From Rossellomorea aquimaris (lineage in GTDB: Bacteria; Bacillota; Bacilli; Bacillales; Bacillaceae_B): a stretch of DNA of 64,000 nt. Below are positions 49,800-57,667 of this stretch, in pieces. The DNA is taken from assembly GCF_008180865.1 (NCBI RefSeq), contig NZ_VTEX01000002.1:434001-498000 (forward strand), given 5' to 3'. The stretch's first letter is position 1, and each line of letters starts with the position of its first letter. Both the position numbers and the translations under genes were made by a program. The notes beneath the pieces are model-generated. The model worked only from the letters and a program-made list of their open reading frames with translations. It did no database searches and was not told the DNA's origin.

Positions 49800-50137
49800 C
49801 CTTCCTCATCCCCCTTTAATAAAATGGACAATTCCCCAGACATCTTTTCCCATTCGGCCTGTAACTGTCCCAGGATCTCAATGCCGTATTCGCTCAGCAC
49901 ATAATATCTCCTCGGCCTGCTTTCCGACCGGTCCCAGCTGCTTGTGACCAGTTCTTGTTTCTCCAAACGGCGCAGCAGCGGATAGAGTGTACTCTGCTCC
50001 ATCGAAATTCCGCTTTTCTCCAGTAATTGGACAAGTGAATATCCATACTGCGGTGTCCGCAATTGACTTAATACCGCCAGGGTCAATGTCCCCCTCCGCA
50101 GTTCCGTCGTCAGAGATGTCAGCAGTGACTTATCCAT
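49796..50137 (-). CDS. PadR family regulator
   Basis: A 113-residue protein with the PadR winged HTH: LRRGTLTLAVLSQLRTPQYGYSL, EQSTLYPLLRRLEKQELV and SESRPRRYYVLSEYG. A short C-terminal dimer helix follows (PadR-s2 type). Paired with a HAAS-domain gene. Its promoter carries two 23-bp direct repeats (50159-50209), probably its operators. Confidence 0.93.
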   Translation of the reverse strand: MDKSLLTSLTTELRRGTLTLAVLSQLRTPQYGYSLVQLLEKSGISMEQSTLYPLLRRLEKQELVTSSWDRSESRPRRYYVLSEYGIEILGQLQAEWEKMSGELSILLKGDEEG

Positions 50138-50158
50138 ATGTTCACCTCTTTGATTGAA

Positions 50159-50209
50159 TTATACTGTGTGTCGTACACTATATAGTTTATACTATGTATC
50201 ATACACTAT
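50159..50209 (-). promoter_or_regulatory. PadR promoter with two 23-bp direct repeats
   Basis: On the minus strand two copies of ATAGTGTAYGAYACAYAG followed by TATAA lie at 50159-50181 and 50187-50209, 28 bases apart, 20 of 23 equal. Each holds an inner GTGT...ACAC dyad. The nearer one overlaps TATAAT (50158-50163), the likely -10. Confidence 0.78.
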
Positions 50210-50298
50210 GGACGTGCGTAAAAGAAAGATTTTTTTTAAAAAAGTAAAAAAGAAGGATCAAAGAACGTTGGGTTGTTCTTTGATCCTTCTCTTTCCTA

Positions 50299-50361
50299 AC
50301 CACAGGGACAGGTACCGTGGCTCTCATACAAAACGGGGCCAAGGAACCTGTCCCCATGGCT
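50299..50361. repeat. F2 palindrome family, full copy
   Basis: CCACAGGGACAGGTACCGTG... link ...GGCCAAGGAACCTGTCCCC. It touches the stop codon of the adenosine deaminase gene. Confidence 0.85.
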
Positions 50362-51356
50362 TACAACACATACTTCTTCAAACCTTCCTTCACCTCATCA
50401 CTCGCAAAACAAGCTTCCACACTATTCATATAAATCTCCCTATAATCCTCATCACTCATCGCAAATTCATTCCAGACCAACTCACATTCCTTCGCCATCG
50501 TTGTATCGGATACGGTTCTGTTGTCAGTATTGATGGTGATTTTGATCCCATCCCTGTGAAAATTGTAAAGGGGGTGATCACGGAACTCTTTAACGGCTTT
50601 CGTTTGAACGTTACTCGTTGGGCAGATTTCAAGCACGATCTGTTTTTCTTTTACAACCTGATACGCTTCCGGACAGTCTGTAATATATACACCGTGTCCG
50701 ATTCTTTCTGCCCCCAGCCATTCAGCAGCCTCGAGCACATTTCTTCCGATTCCCGTTTCACCGGCGTGGATCGTGACTCTGTAGCCATATTCTCTCGCCA
50801 GAGCGATGGGTTCAATGAATTTCCCACAGAACCCTTCTTCTTCGGAAGCACATAAATCAATCGCGACGACTCCTTTTCCAAGGAAGCTCTTCCCCTGTTC
50901 GACAACCTCAAATGCACGTTCCGCCGACATCATTCTCATACAGGACAAAATGATATTCCCTTTAATATCAAATTGTTCTTCTGCTTCTTTCATTCCCTCA
51001 ATTACACTTCCAATGATTTCTTTTACAGATAACCCCTTCTGTGTATGAAGCAATGGAGCGAACCGGACCTCCATATATTTCACGTTTTCCTTGGCTGCAT
51101 CTTCATAAAGCTCAAAAGTGATTCTCTTTAAATTCTCTTTTGACTGCATAACGGCATTAGGGATCGAGAATTTCTCTAAGTATTCATCCAGTGATTCACA
51201 GTCTAATGGGGCAATGAGCTCTTCTTTCATCTCTTCTATATCAAAGGAAGGGATATGGATGCCCTCTCTCTTTGCAATATCAATAATAGTCTCGGGTCGG
51301 ACACTTCCATCCAAATGGCAGTGCAGTTCAATTTTAGGCATTGTAGAATAATTCAT
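50361..51356 (-). CDS. add: Adenosine deaminase
   Basis: A 331-residue enzyme. PKIELHCHLDGSVRPETI holds the zinc HxH, VTIHAGETGIGRNV the catalytic His/Glu, GAERIGHGVYI and TINTDNRTVSDT the late His/Asp residues of class I deaminases. It makes inosine from adenosine in the cytoplasm. Start ATG 51356 follows GAGGAGG. A purine riboswitch with terminator lies in its leader, with the U specific for adenine, so the gene is probably switched on by adenine. Confidence 0.93.
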   Translation of the reverse strand: MNYSTMPKIELHCHLDGSVRPETIIDIAKREGIHIPSFDIEEMKEELIAPLDCESLDEYLEKFSIPNAVMQSKENLKRITFELYEDAAKENVKYMEVRFAPLLHTQKGLSVKEIIGSVIEGMKEAEEQFDIKGNIILSCMRMMSAERAFEVVEQGKSFLGKGVVAIDLCASEEEGFCGKFIEPIALAREYGYRVTIHAGETGIGRNVLEAAEWLGAERIGHGVYITDCPEAYQVVKEKQIVLEICPTSNVQTKAVKEFRDHPLYNFHRDGIKITINTDNRTVSDTTMAKECELVWNEFAMSDEDYREIYMNSVEACFASDEVKEGLKKYVL

Positions 51357-51381
51357 TGTTGTACCTCCTCAATTTTTCAAC

Positions 51382-51444
51382 AAAAAAAATCCTGATTACG
51401 AAGAAAATACAAATAAATGTATCTTCTTCGTAATCAGGATTTAT
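51382..51444 (-). terminator. Riboswitch-controlled terminator of add
   Basis: A stem of more than 20 pairs (CCTGATTACGAAGAA with TTCTTCGTAATCAGG at its core) and then eight T. Its 5' arm includes the 3' arm of aptamer stem P1, so ligand binding and termination exclude each other. Confidence 0.9.
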
Positions 51445-51491
51445 TGGTTCCTGGTAGAGACCTCCAAACCATATTATTGGAGTTATACGAA
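51427..51491 (-). ncRNA. Purine riboswitch aptamer, adenine type
   Basis: Minus strand: P1 TTCGTA/TACGAA, then TAA, P2 CTCCAA/TTGGAG with loop containing ATATGG, J2/3 GTCTCTACC, P3 CAGGA/TCCTG with loop ACCAATAAA, then GATTACG. The base that pairs with the ligand, after GA in J3/1, is T (U74 equivalent), which selects adenine. J2/3 keeps the U47 and U51 equivalents. The overlap with the terminator predicts an ON switch. Confidence 0.9.
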
Positions 51492-51518
51492 TGTGAGAAA
51501 CGTATTAGGTTTTTTATT

Positions 51519-51547
51519 ACGATAATAAAATTTTCATTCATTGTCAA
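51519..51547 (-). promoter_or_regulatory. Promoter of add
   Basis: TTGACA (51542-51547) - 17 bases - TATCGT (51519-51524) on the minus strand, 28 bases before the aptamer. Confidence 0.6.
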
Positions 51548-51550
51548 GGG

Positions 51551-51619
51551 GAAGCACGGGGACGGTTCTCGTGCTTCCTCTTAGATCAAAACGAAGCAGC
51601 AGAACCATCCCCATGCTTA
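51551..51619. repeat. F1 palindrome family, full copy
   Basis: GAAGCACGGGGACGGTTCTC ... CGAAGCAGCAGAACCATCCCC. Ends in the stop codon region of the DJ-1-like gene and lies directly before the add promoter. Confidence 0.88.
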
Positions 51620-52198
51620 CTTCTTTATAAATCCATTCTTAAATATATCATACCATCTATCTAGTTCTTCACCCTCCAACACACCCAACTTACGTAAGAT
51701 ATCTCTTGAAAACTCCACTGCTCCACTTCCATTTGCTGTGATCAGACAGCCATCACTAACGGATTGATCGGCTATATAGTTCTCTTCACCCCTGTAATCA
51801 GGTGCCCCCTCTTTTAAATAAGGCAGTGAATTACCTGTATGTTTCAGCTGGTCAAGATACCCGTGAATTCCTAGAAAAGTCGTCGCATCACAAATCGCGG
51901 CTACCGGAATGTCATGTTCAAAGCAATAATCCACAAGCTTCTTCGCCTGCTGATTCTTCTCCTCTCTCCACCCGGTACCACCAGGAATGATGAGCATCTC
52001 AAATTCCAGAGGAGCGCCTTGTAAACTAAAGTCGGGAAGAACCGTGAATCCACCCATTGACACCTTAGGATCCTTGTCGATCGCAATGGTCTTAACTTGA
52101 TAACCCGTTTCTGGTTTATTAATCTCCGCCGTCACGTAACTTGCTTCCCAATCAGCAAAACCATCCGTAACAAATACCAACACTTTTTTCATTTGCAT
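51617..52198 (-). CDS. DJ-1/PfpI family protein
   Basis: A 193-residue protein. LIIPGGTGWREEKNQ holds the conserved Gly turn, and VAAICDATTFLG the nucleophile Cys with the family Ala-x-Cys setting. ITANGSGAVEFSRDIL is the third motif. Closest in layout to Bacillus YdeA-type DJ-1 proteins, which may act as glyoxalases, deglycases or stress proteins; the exact role is open. Start may be ATG 52198 or 52192. Confidence 0.88.
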   Translation of the reverse strand: MQMKKVLVFVTDGFADWEASYVTAEINKPETGYQVKTIAIDKDPKVSMGGFTVLPDFSLQGAPLEFEMLIIPGGTGWREEKNQQAKKLVDYCFEHDIPVAAICDATTFLGIHGYLDQLKHTGNSLPYLKEGAPDYRGEENYIADQSVSDGCLITANGSGAVEFSRDILRKLGVLEGEELDRWYDIFKNGFIKK

Positions 52199-52365
52199 GT
52201 CCCCCTTATTTGTTCATTACAAATGTACCTAAGAAAGGAGCTGACCTTCGTTCTCAATCAACAAAACTCCATCCTAAGGATCTTATTGAACTTACAACAG
52301 ACTGTATAACCTCCTATATTTTAACACGTAGTTTCGCTTTTCTATTGAAATAGTTTAAATAATCT

Positions 52366-52403
52366 AAAAAAACCTGACCCCCATGCCGGCTGGAGGTCAG
52401 GTC
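52366..52403 (-). terminator. F3-type terminator of the histidine kinase gene
   Basis: Minus-strand CCTGACCTCCA pairs with TGGGGGTCAGG, then seven T. A short F3 member lacking the AAAGCTTTA loop. Confidence 0.85.
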
Positions 52404-52410
52404 CCACTAT

Positions 52411-53775
52411 CTATTGAATGCCAAGCACAACCACAAACCGGCATCCCTCATCATATCCTCTATCCAATTCAATGGATCCATCATGTTGTTCGATAATTTT
52501 CTTCGCAATCGCAAGTCCCAGGCCCGTTCCCCCGGTCTCACCATTTCGCGATTCGTCCATCCGCACGAACGGTTCGAATATTTTGTCATGGTAGGCGGCG
52601 GGTATCCCTGTTCCCTTATCCTCAATGATCATCACAGCCTGATTCTGTTTCTGCTTGAGTGAAATAGACAGATACCCATCACTGTACGCCATCCCATTAT
52701 GGAGAATATTCGTAAGCGCCCTTTCAAGCTTGGAAGGATCGAACTTCACCATCAGGGGATCCTCGGTAATATCCAGGTGATACTCCATCCCTTTTTCCTC
52801 GAACTCTTCTACAAAGGAAGACAGCATGGTACGAAGCCATTCGGCCATATCCTTTTCCTTAAGCGAAACCGAATCGCAGTCTATATCCATATGGGACAGG
52901 TCGAACAGGTCATGTATGAGCCGGTTTGCTCTCTTGCTGTTGGACACGATGATGTCGGTATATTTCTTCTGATCTGCTCGACTCAGATTTGTCAAGCTGG
53001 TCAACGTTTCAGCGTAACCCTGTATATTGGTCAATGGGGTTTTCAGATCGTGGGAAATATCCAGAATCAGCTGCTTCCTCAAGTTCTCGGATCTTTCTTT
53101 CAATGCGATTTCCGTGCCGATCGTCTCTGCCATTTGGTTAATGTTATGTTTCAACTGATTCAATTCCTGATTCGCCTCGAACTCAATTTTCTCTCCATAG
53201 TTTCCTGCTGAAATCGAATCGATCCCCTTCAGAAGCTTCTGGATCGGCTGAATGAGCTGGACCGATGTTCTCTTCACATACCAGTACAGAATGACGATCA
53301 AGCACACCATGAAAAAGATGATGGTGAAGAAGAACACATCATCCAATTGGAAATAGTCATCTGCGGGAAAATAGAGTAATAGGTACTCTTCACCGTTTTC
53401 AGGTATATATAAATCCGTATCATACGTATCGGTGTTTTTCAGAAATTCATTCAACCCATAGTCAAATCCGATCTTGTGAGGACTATTGAATTGATCGATC
53501 ACCTTATAATCGGGACTGACGATTTCAAGATAGGCATGATCCGGCAGCTCATTCTTCTTGAATGCCGCTTTCATCCCCAATTTCTTCGCATCTTCATACG
53601 TCCCTTTCAGGAAGTCCTGATCCAAATCCTCATACACGGCCTCGACATACACAAAGTTTGCCACCAGCGTGAACGTCCCTACTCCGAGTAGAATGATAAA
53701 CAATAAAGCATAGTTGATAAAAAATTGCTTGGTGATGGAGATGGGCTTTTTAAGGAGGATCGGATTAGTTTTCAT
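52411..53775 (-). CDS. Sensor histidine kinase
   Basis: A 454-residue kinase. Membrane segments at about 18-40 and 148-168 enclose an outer sensor of about 105 residues. HAMP follows (IQKLLKGIDSISAGNYGEKI). H box ISHDLKTPLTNIQGYAETL (about 243), N box ILHNGMAYSDG, G boxes DKGTGIPAAYHD and GGTGLGLAIAKKIIEQHDGS. It overlaps the response regulator gene. Stimulus unknown; the family includes many envelope-stress sensors. Confidence 0.92.
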   Translation of the reverse strand: MKTNPILLKKPISITKQFFINYALLFIILLGVGTFTLVANFVYVEAVYEDLDQDFLKGTYEDAKKLGMKAAFKKNELPDHAYLEIVSPDYKVIDQFNSPHKIGFDYGLNEFLKNTDTYDTDLYIPENGEEYLLLYFPADDYFQLDDVFFFTIIFFMVCLIVILYWYVKRTSVQLIQPIQKLLKGIDSISAGNYGEKIEFEANQELNQLKHNINQMAETIGTEIALKERSENLRKQLILDISHDLKTPLTNIQGYAETLTSLTNLSRADQKKYTDIIVSNSKRANRLIHDLFDLSHMDIDCDSVSLKEKDMAEWLRTMLSSFVEEFEEKGMEYHLDITEDPLMVKFDPSKLERALTNILHNGMAYSDGYLSISLKQKQNQAVMIIEDKGTGIPAAYHDKIFEPFVRMDESRNGETGGTGLGLAIAKKIIEQHDGSIELDRGYDEGCRFVVVLGIQ

Positions 53776-54460
53776 GATTCTCCATCCGATAACCGAGTCC
53801 TTTCACCGTCGTAATGTACGTCGGGGATTTGGGATCGGATTCAATTTGTTCCCTGATCCGACTGATATGAACCATGATCGTATTGCTGTCACCGATGTAG
53901 TCCGTATTCCATACAAGCTCATACAACTGGGCCTTCGTATACAACCGGTTCACATTCTTCATGAAAATTGAAAGCAGCTTCGTCTCCTTAGGGGTCAGTA
54001 AGAGCCGCTCCCCGTCCTTCGTCACCGTCTGATTGATGGGGTCATATTCAAGGGATCCGTTACGGATGACTCCATTTTCCTCCACCACACTATAATCCGT
54101 ATACCTTCGAATCTGGGCATTCACTCTCGACACAAGCTCCACCATACTGAAGGGCTTCACCACATAGTCATCTGCCCCCAGCCCGAACCCCAGGACTTTA
54201 TCCGCATCATCGGCCCTCGCTGTCAGCAGCATGATCGGGACCTTACAGTTTTTCCGAATTTCCTTGATCACCTGAAACCCGTCCACTTTCGGCATCATCA
54301 AGTCCAGGATGAGAAGACTCGGCCGCTTCTCCCTGCATTTACGGATCACTTCATCTCCATCATAACTCTGCTCCACCCGATACCCTTCATTCCGCAAATG
54401 AAGGCTGATCAAGTGGTTAATTTCCACATCATCTTCTGCTATATAAATCAACTCTGCCAT
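53765..54460 (-). CDS. OmpR-family response regulator
   Basis: A 231-residue protein. Receiver: AEDDVEINHL, phosphorylated Asp in LLILDLMMPKVDGFQ, Lys in DDYVVKPFS. DNA-binding winged HTH with LLTPKETKLLSIF and HISRIREQIE and the ending GLGYRM. Its gene is preceded by four 11-bp repeats that look like OmpR-family boxes, so it probably controls its own operon. Works with the kinase just behind it. Confidence 0.93.
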   Translation of the reverse strand: MAELIYIAEDDVEINHLISLHLRNEGYRVEQSYDGDEVIRKCREKRPSLLILDLMMPKVDGFQVIKEIRKNCKVPIMLLTARADDADKVLGFGLGADDYVVKPFSMVELVSRVNAQIRRYTDYSVVEENGVIRNGSLEYDPINQTVTKDGERLLLTPKETKLLSIFMKNVNRLYTKAQLYELVWNTDYIGDSNTIMVHISRIREQIESDPKSPTYITTVKGLGYRMENHEN

Positions 54461-54499
54461 ACCCTTACTCCCAGTCTTGTAAAATCAAATTTTCATCCT

Positions 54500-54574
54500 A
54501 TTTTACCATGAAATTGTCAGCGTTTTTTGAGATTTATGGTTAATTTAAGGTTGCTTTAAGGTTGGGGTTAAGGA
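54500..54574 (-). promoter_or_regulatory. Autoregulated promoter with four 11-bp boxes
   Basis: On the minus strand AACCTTAAAGC, AACCTTAAATT and AACCATAAATC follow each other with an exact 11-base period (54531-54563), preceded by a weaker fourth unit (54564-54574). The likely -10 is TGGTAAAAT (TAAAAT at 54500-54505); no -35 hexamer is seen, as in activator-dependent promoters. Confidence 0.8.
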
Positions 54575-54655
54575 AGTCGTGTACAATGAACTAGTTAATG
54601 GCTTTGAAATATAAGGCTCATTTTTTTAAAAAAGTAGTAATTGGTGGGTATGAAC

Positions 54656-55090
54656 ATGACAAACAAACTAAATGAGTTCATCATAAAAGGACATTTTGAA
54701 AAGGCAAAAGAAATGACGAATGAGCTTTCCTATTCAGAACTTGATGGAAAGCTCATGGAAACAGCCTTCAAGGATTCTAGTATAACGAATTACGCCTTCA
54801 TTATGAGTTTACTAGTCGAAGAGGAACACGTTGCGTTACATGAGATGGCGTTTCGATTGATGGTGGTTCCACTAAGTTACCTGGACGGTGCTTATTACGC
54901 TGCCCTTTATCATGCAAGGCGCTGTGTGGAATTAACAGATCGACAAGATATCAAGTACTTATCCAACCTGTTATTCTTGCATCAAATCCCCGATAAAGTC
55001 GTCAGTGAAGAAGAAGCCTATGATACGGCGAAAAGGATGCTTGCATTAGATCCTGATCATGTACTTGCTAAAGAGTTTTTGAATAAGTGA
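54656..55090 (+). CDS. Hypothetical helical protein, possibly immunity-like
   Basis: Start at ATG 54656 (MTNKLNEFIIKGHF) after GGTGGG; ATG 54650 is also possible. About 144 residues, all-helical: FEKAKEMTNELSYSELDG, AYYAALYHARRCVELTD and EEAYDTAKRMLALDPDHV, which look like TPR-like helices. Such small proteins often occur as immunity or antitoxin partners, but no toxin is seen. It ends at the first of two F4 palindromes. Confidence 0.65.
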   Translation: MTNKLNEFIIKGHFEKAKEMTNELSYSELDGKLMETAFKDSSITNYAFIMSLLVEEEHVALHEMAFRLMVVPLSYLDGAYYAALYHARRCVELTDRQDIKYLSNLLFLHQIPDKVVSEEEAYDTAKRMLALDPDHVLAKEFLNK

Positions 55091-55130
55091 AAGAGGGACG
55101 GACCTCGCTAAAGAGGAGGTCCGTCCCTAA
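55088..55130. repeat. F4 palindrome family, copy 1
   Basis: AGAGGGACGGACCTC, loop GCTAAAGA, GGAGGTCCGTCCCT. It begins in the stop codon of the upstream gene and ends before the next gene's ribosome site. Confidence 0.85.
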
Positions 55131-55146
55131 GAAAGGGATGAGTTCC

Positions 55147-55491
55147 ATGAAACCACTTCATGAGGTATTCCATAACTGGCAGGAGAAACTCGATCAGGAT
55201 GAATGGTATTTCGGCCATTTCTTTGAGGAGATCACTACTAGCATGACTTCAGTGGAAGCTTTTCAGTACATACCTGTCGTCATCCAGGAATTAGTGAAAT
55301 TGCGAAATGGGTTTTTAATAGGGGAAATGGTCGATTTTCTTCATGCCGTCTATGAAGTGGCCAATACAACGGAAATCCATCCAGTCTTAATTCAGGAAAA
55401 AGAAAACCTTGAAGGAAACATTCGGAAATTTGGGGATGAGTACTCTCAGCAGGCGTTTAGTGAGTTTAAGAAATCGTTGCGATGGAAATGA
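55147..55491 (+). CDS. Hypothetical helical protein
   Basis: Start at ATG 55147 (MKPLHEVFHNWQEKL) with AGAAAGGG nine bases before it. About 114 residues, helical: WYFGHFFEEITTSMTSVEAF, YIPVVIQELVKLRNGFLIGE and YSQQAFSEFKKSLRWK. No family recognised; an immunity-type protein is one possibility. It is flanked on both sides by nearly identical F4 palindromes. Confidence 0.65.
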   Translation: MKPLHEVFHNWQEKLDQDEWYFGHFFEEITTSMTSVEAFQYIPVVIQELVKLRNGFLIGEMVDFLHAVYEVANTTEIHPVLIQEKENLEGNIRKFGDEYSQQAFSEFKKSLRWK

Positions 55492-55532
55492 AAGAGGGAC
55501 GGACCTCTCTAAAGGTGGAGGTCCGTCCCTAA
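55489..55532. repeat. F4 palindrome family, copy 2
   Basis: AGAGGGACGGACCTC, loop, GGAGGTCCGTCCCTAAC. As in copy 1, it starts at the TGA of the upstream gene. Loops differ by a few bases. Confidence 0.85.
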
Positions 55533-55537
55533 CTTCA

Positions 55538-56053
55538 TTATTTCACCTTCTGAAGGGCTTCCTCCAAGCGGTCCCACGTTTCGGAGATGCCTTCTATCAC
55601 ACCCATGTCAGTAACGGTCTTGAGAGACTCTGCCGAATCATATTCAGCATGGTTGATCAGCTTCGTCCTGCCACCCAAATCGATGAATTCCAATGTATTG
55701 GTTGTCGACGGCATGTCTTCATTCGTATGGCCTTCAGGATCTGAGAAGGAATCGACGTAGACGATCTTCTCCGGCTCGATGATCTCCTTGTAAATCCCTT
55801 TTCCCCAAGATTCCATTCCGAAGAATTCTCCTTGATTCTGATCAGTGCACTTCATGCAGAAGTGCCACACACCTCCCGGGCGGAAATCCACGTTACACAC
55901 GGGAAGCTCCCAGCCCCTTGGTCCCCACCACTGTTTGAGATGTTCAGAGTCTTTAAACATAGTAAACACTAGCTCACGGGGCGCATCAAATTCTCGCTCA
56001 AGCACAAGTACCCGATCATTCTCCACCTTTGAAGTCAACGTATTGTTGGACAT
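55538..56053 (-). CDS. SRPBCC/AHSA1-domain protein
   Basis: A 171-residue protein. VLEREFDAPRELVFTMFKDSEHLKQWWGPRGW (shortened) is the typical AHSA1 start (fxaP.e.vW.a..d...l..Ww.p). FRPGGVWHFCMKCTDQN and TNTLEFIDLGGRTKL follow, and it ends in ETWDRLEEAL. Members bind lipophilic ligands; often they pair with ArsR genes, but none is adjacent. Function unknown. Confidence 0.9.
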   Translation of the reverse strand: MSNNTLTSKVENDRVLVLEREFDAPRELVFTMFKDSEHLKQWWGPRGWELPVCNVDFRPGGVWHFCMKCTDQNQGEFFGMESWGKGIYKEIIEPEKIVYVDSFSDPEGHTNEDMPSTTNTLEFIDLGGRTKLINHAEYDSAESLKTVTDMGVIEGISETWDRLEEALQKVK

Positions 56054-56383
56054 TTCATTTCCTCCCGAACATTAGAGTATGTTGATTCGAATCACATCAT
56101 AAAACGGTATATCGTGTTTACGGTGAAAAACTTAGACACTGCAATCGCCTATGATGAAAAATATCCAAGGATCACCCATTGCAATATGGAATACATGACG
56201 CCCGTCAAATCAATAGCCGACATGATATCTGGAAAAGAATCTAGAAGCATGAATGGGATCAACAGTCTGTAAGAAATCAGTATCCGCTATTACTATTCTT
56301 CAAAGATTCCTTATTTCCTTCTTTGGTTTTGAGATTCTTGGTGAGTTCTGATTTCCTACAGGAAGGGGTAACTAAAAACGGTG
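56054..56383. other. Intergenic stretch, no supported gene
   Basis: A plus-strand frame of roughly 60 codons is open up to a stop at 56270 but lacks a start and ribosome site. Nothing else was recognised. Confidence 0.4.
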
Positions 56384-56421
56384 TTTGACCTCCAGTTTTC
56401 CCGTGCTGAGGGTTTGGCAAC
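56384..56421 (-). repeat. F3 palindrome family, worn copy
   Basis: GGTGTTTGACCTCC pairs poorly with the right arm (GAGGGTTTGGCAAC); AAAAACG at the left matches other F3 members. No gene ends here. Confidence 0.5.
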
Positions 56422-56533
56422 AATATAAGAAGAAAGAGAGATTTATTGAGGAACTATTAAAAATCAATTCAAATATTGTGATTGATAAGTGATGGAACCT
56501 AGTATGATAGATCATGAATTTAACTAAAAATGA

Positions 56534-56578
56534 AATGCCCCCGACCGCTGAAACTTTCTACGTTCGGGGGCATTTTTA
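56534..56578. terminator. Terminator after the 70-residue membrane protein
   Basis: AATGCCCCCGA pairs with TCGGGGGCATT, with T and A runs on either side. Confidence 0.8.
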
Positions 56579-56580
56579 TT

Positions 56581-56793
56581 TCATTCATTTTCGAATTTCA
56601 CTTGTTTCCTCATAACAAAGCTAAATATAATACTCGTGAGGATATAATAGATTCCTATGATCGATAACGCATCTGTCATCACGGTCCATAGACCATTTCC
56701 TTTTATCACACTCCCCCATAATAAGAAGCTCGTGATAAATATAAGTGGGAATATGAGAAAGTATCCCAGGAAGTATAGTTGCTTTTTTTTCAT
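56581..56793 (-). CDS. Hypothetical 70-residue membrane protein
   Basis: Start at ATG 56793 (MKKKQLYFLGYF) after GAAAGGATG; the longer frame to 56871 reads non-family polar residues. Two hydrophobic segments (5-27 and 42-62). No family recognised. Single gene with a strong terminator. Confidence 0.6.
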   Translation of the reverse strand: MKKKQLYFLGYFLIFPLIFITSFLLWGSVIKGNGLWTVMTDALSIIGIYYILTSIIFSFVMRKQVKFENE

Positions 56794-56935
56794 CAACATC
56801 ATCCTTTCAGATATTAATGTAGAACCAGATATGAAAAACAGCGCCAGCTTTACCGTGATTGGGTCAGGCACTATTCAGTGCTCATTAAGATGATAATAAA
56901 AGAAGAGCAAAAATAATCTGCTCTTCCTGTCTGGG

Positions 56936-57172
56936 TTAAGTTGTTTCTTTTTTACTATCACTAATCCCCCAAACAAAATATATAATACCTATTAACATTG
57001 TAAAGTAAATAAATACATTAAAAATACTTGGTGTAAAGGATAGATATAGGACAAAATCTTTTTCACCCCATGCACCATTATCGGCACCTGCGATTGCTGC
57101 TGTGATGTATTTGGTACTATAAAGGATCGTTGTCATTAGGAAAAAAATAGAACCGATTATCTGTTTATTCAT
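56936..57172 (-). CDS. Hypothetical small membrane protein
   Basis: A 78-residue protein with two to three hydrophobic segments: IIGSIFFLMTTILYSTKYIT and FNVFIYFTMLIGIIYFVWG, ending in DSKKETT. No family recognised. It lies near the other small membrane gene but with 140 bases between, so independent. Confidence 0.5.
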   Translation of the reverse strand: MNKQIIGSIFFLMTTILYSTKYITAAIAGADNGAWGEKDFVLYLSFTPSIFNVFIYFTMLIGIIYFVWGISDSKKETT

Positions 57173-57625
57173 ATCACAGGATTCTCCCCCAATTTTTTTT
57201 TCATTTCCAAGAACGATGCCAGAAATCTAAGAATACTAGTAGATAGCAAAAATAAAAGCAGTAATCATTAATGAAAAAATAGATTAATGAAAAAATGAAA
57301 TTCCCCTATGATGAAAAGAATTGGCATTTTTTCACCCTTTTCTTCTAAGACCTGCTTAATCCCTCATCCAAAATTCATTATCATTAACACTACAACTCTA
57401 TTCATAATACACTTTCTTAATAGAGTAGAATCTGTATTTCCAAATAATAACTTACCATACAAAATTAGAGAATTCCGCAAAATACCGAACATTAAGTTTT
57501 TTTAAGGTTCTACACTGTATTGAACAATGAGAAAAGTGGTCAACCCTCCGTCACACAGTGAGGGTCTGCCCCTGACAATTTATGTATCATTTATCTAAAC
57601 CTTCTTTGAATATATGAATTCAAGA
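57173..57625. other. A/T-rich intergenic stretch
   Basis: No supported gene. A plus-strand frame at 57308-57505 has no ribosome site and A/T-rich composition, so it is not accepted. Confidence 0.4.
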
Positions 57626-57627
57626 AT

Positions 57628-57656
57628 GCACAAGGACGGTTCTCCTGCTTCCTGTT
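57628..57656. repeat. F1 palindrome family, half copy
   Basis: GCACAAGGACGGTTCTCC followed by TGCTTCCTG; it lies next to an F3 copy. Confidence 0.6.
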
Positions 57657-57667
57657 AGCTCATGACG

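Noticed and set aside
50154-50855. Long plus-strand frame through the PadR promoter and the end of add
   Set aside because: It runs antisense through a well-supported adenosine deaminase and an F2 palindrome; no ribosome site.
56075-56272. Open plus-strand frame of about 60 codons between the AHSA1 gene and a worn F3 copy
   Set aside because: No ATG/GTG/TTG with a ribosome site and no recognisable family; could be a gene remnant.
57308-57505. 65-codon plus-strand frame rich in Ile, Phe and Asn
   Set aside because: No ribosome site, composition simply mirrors A/T-rich DNA.
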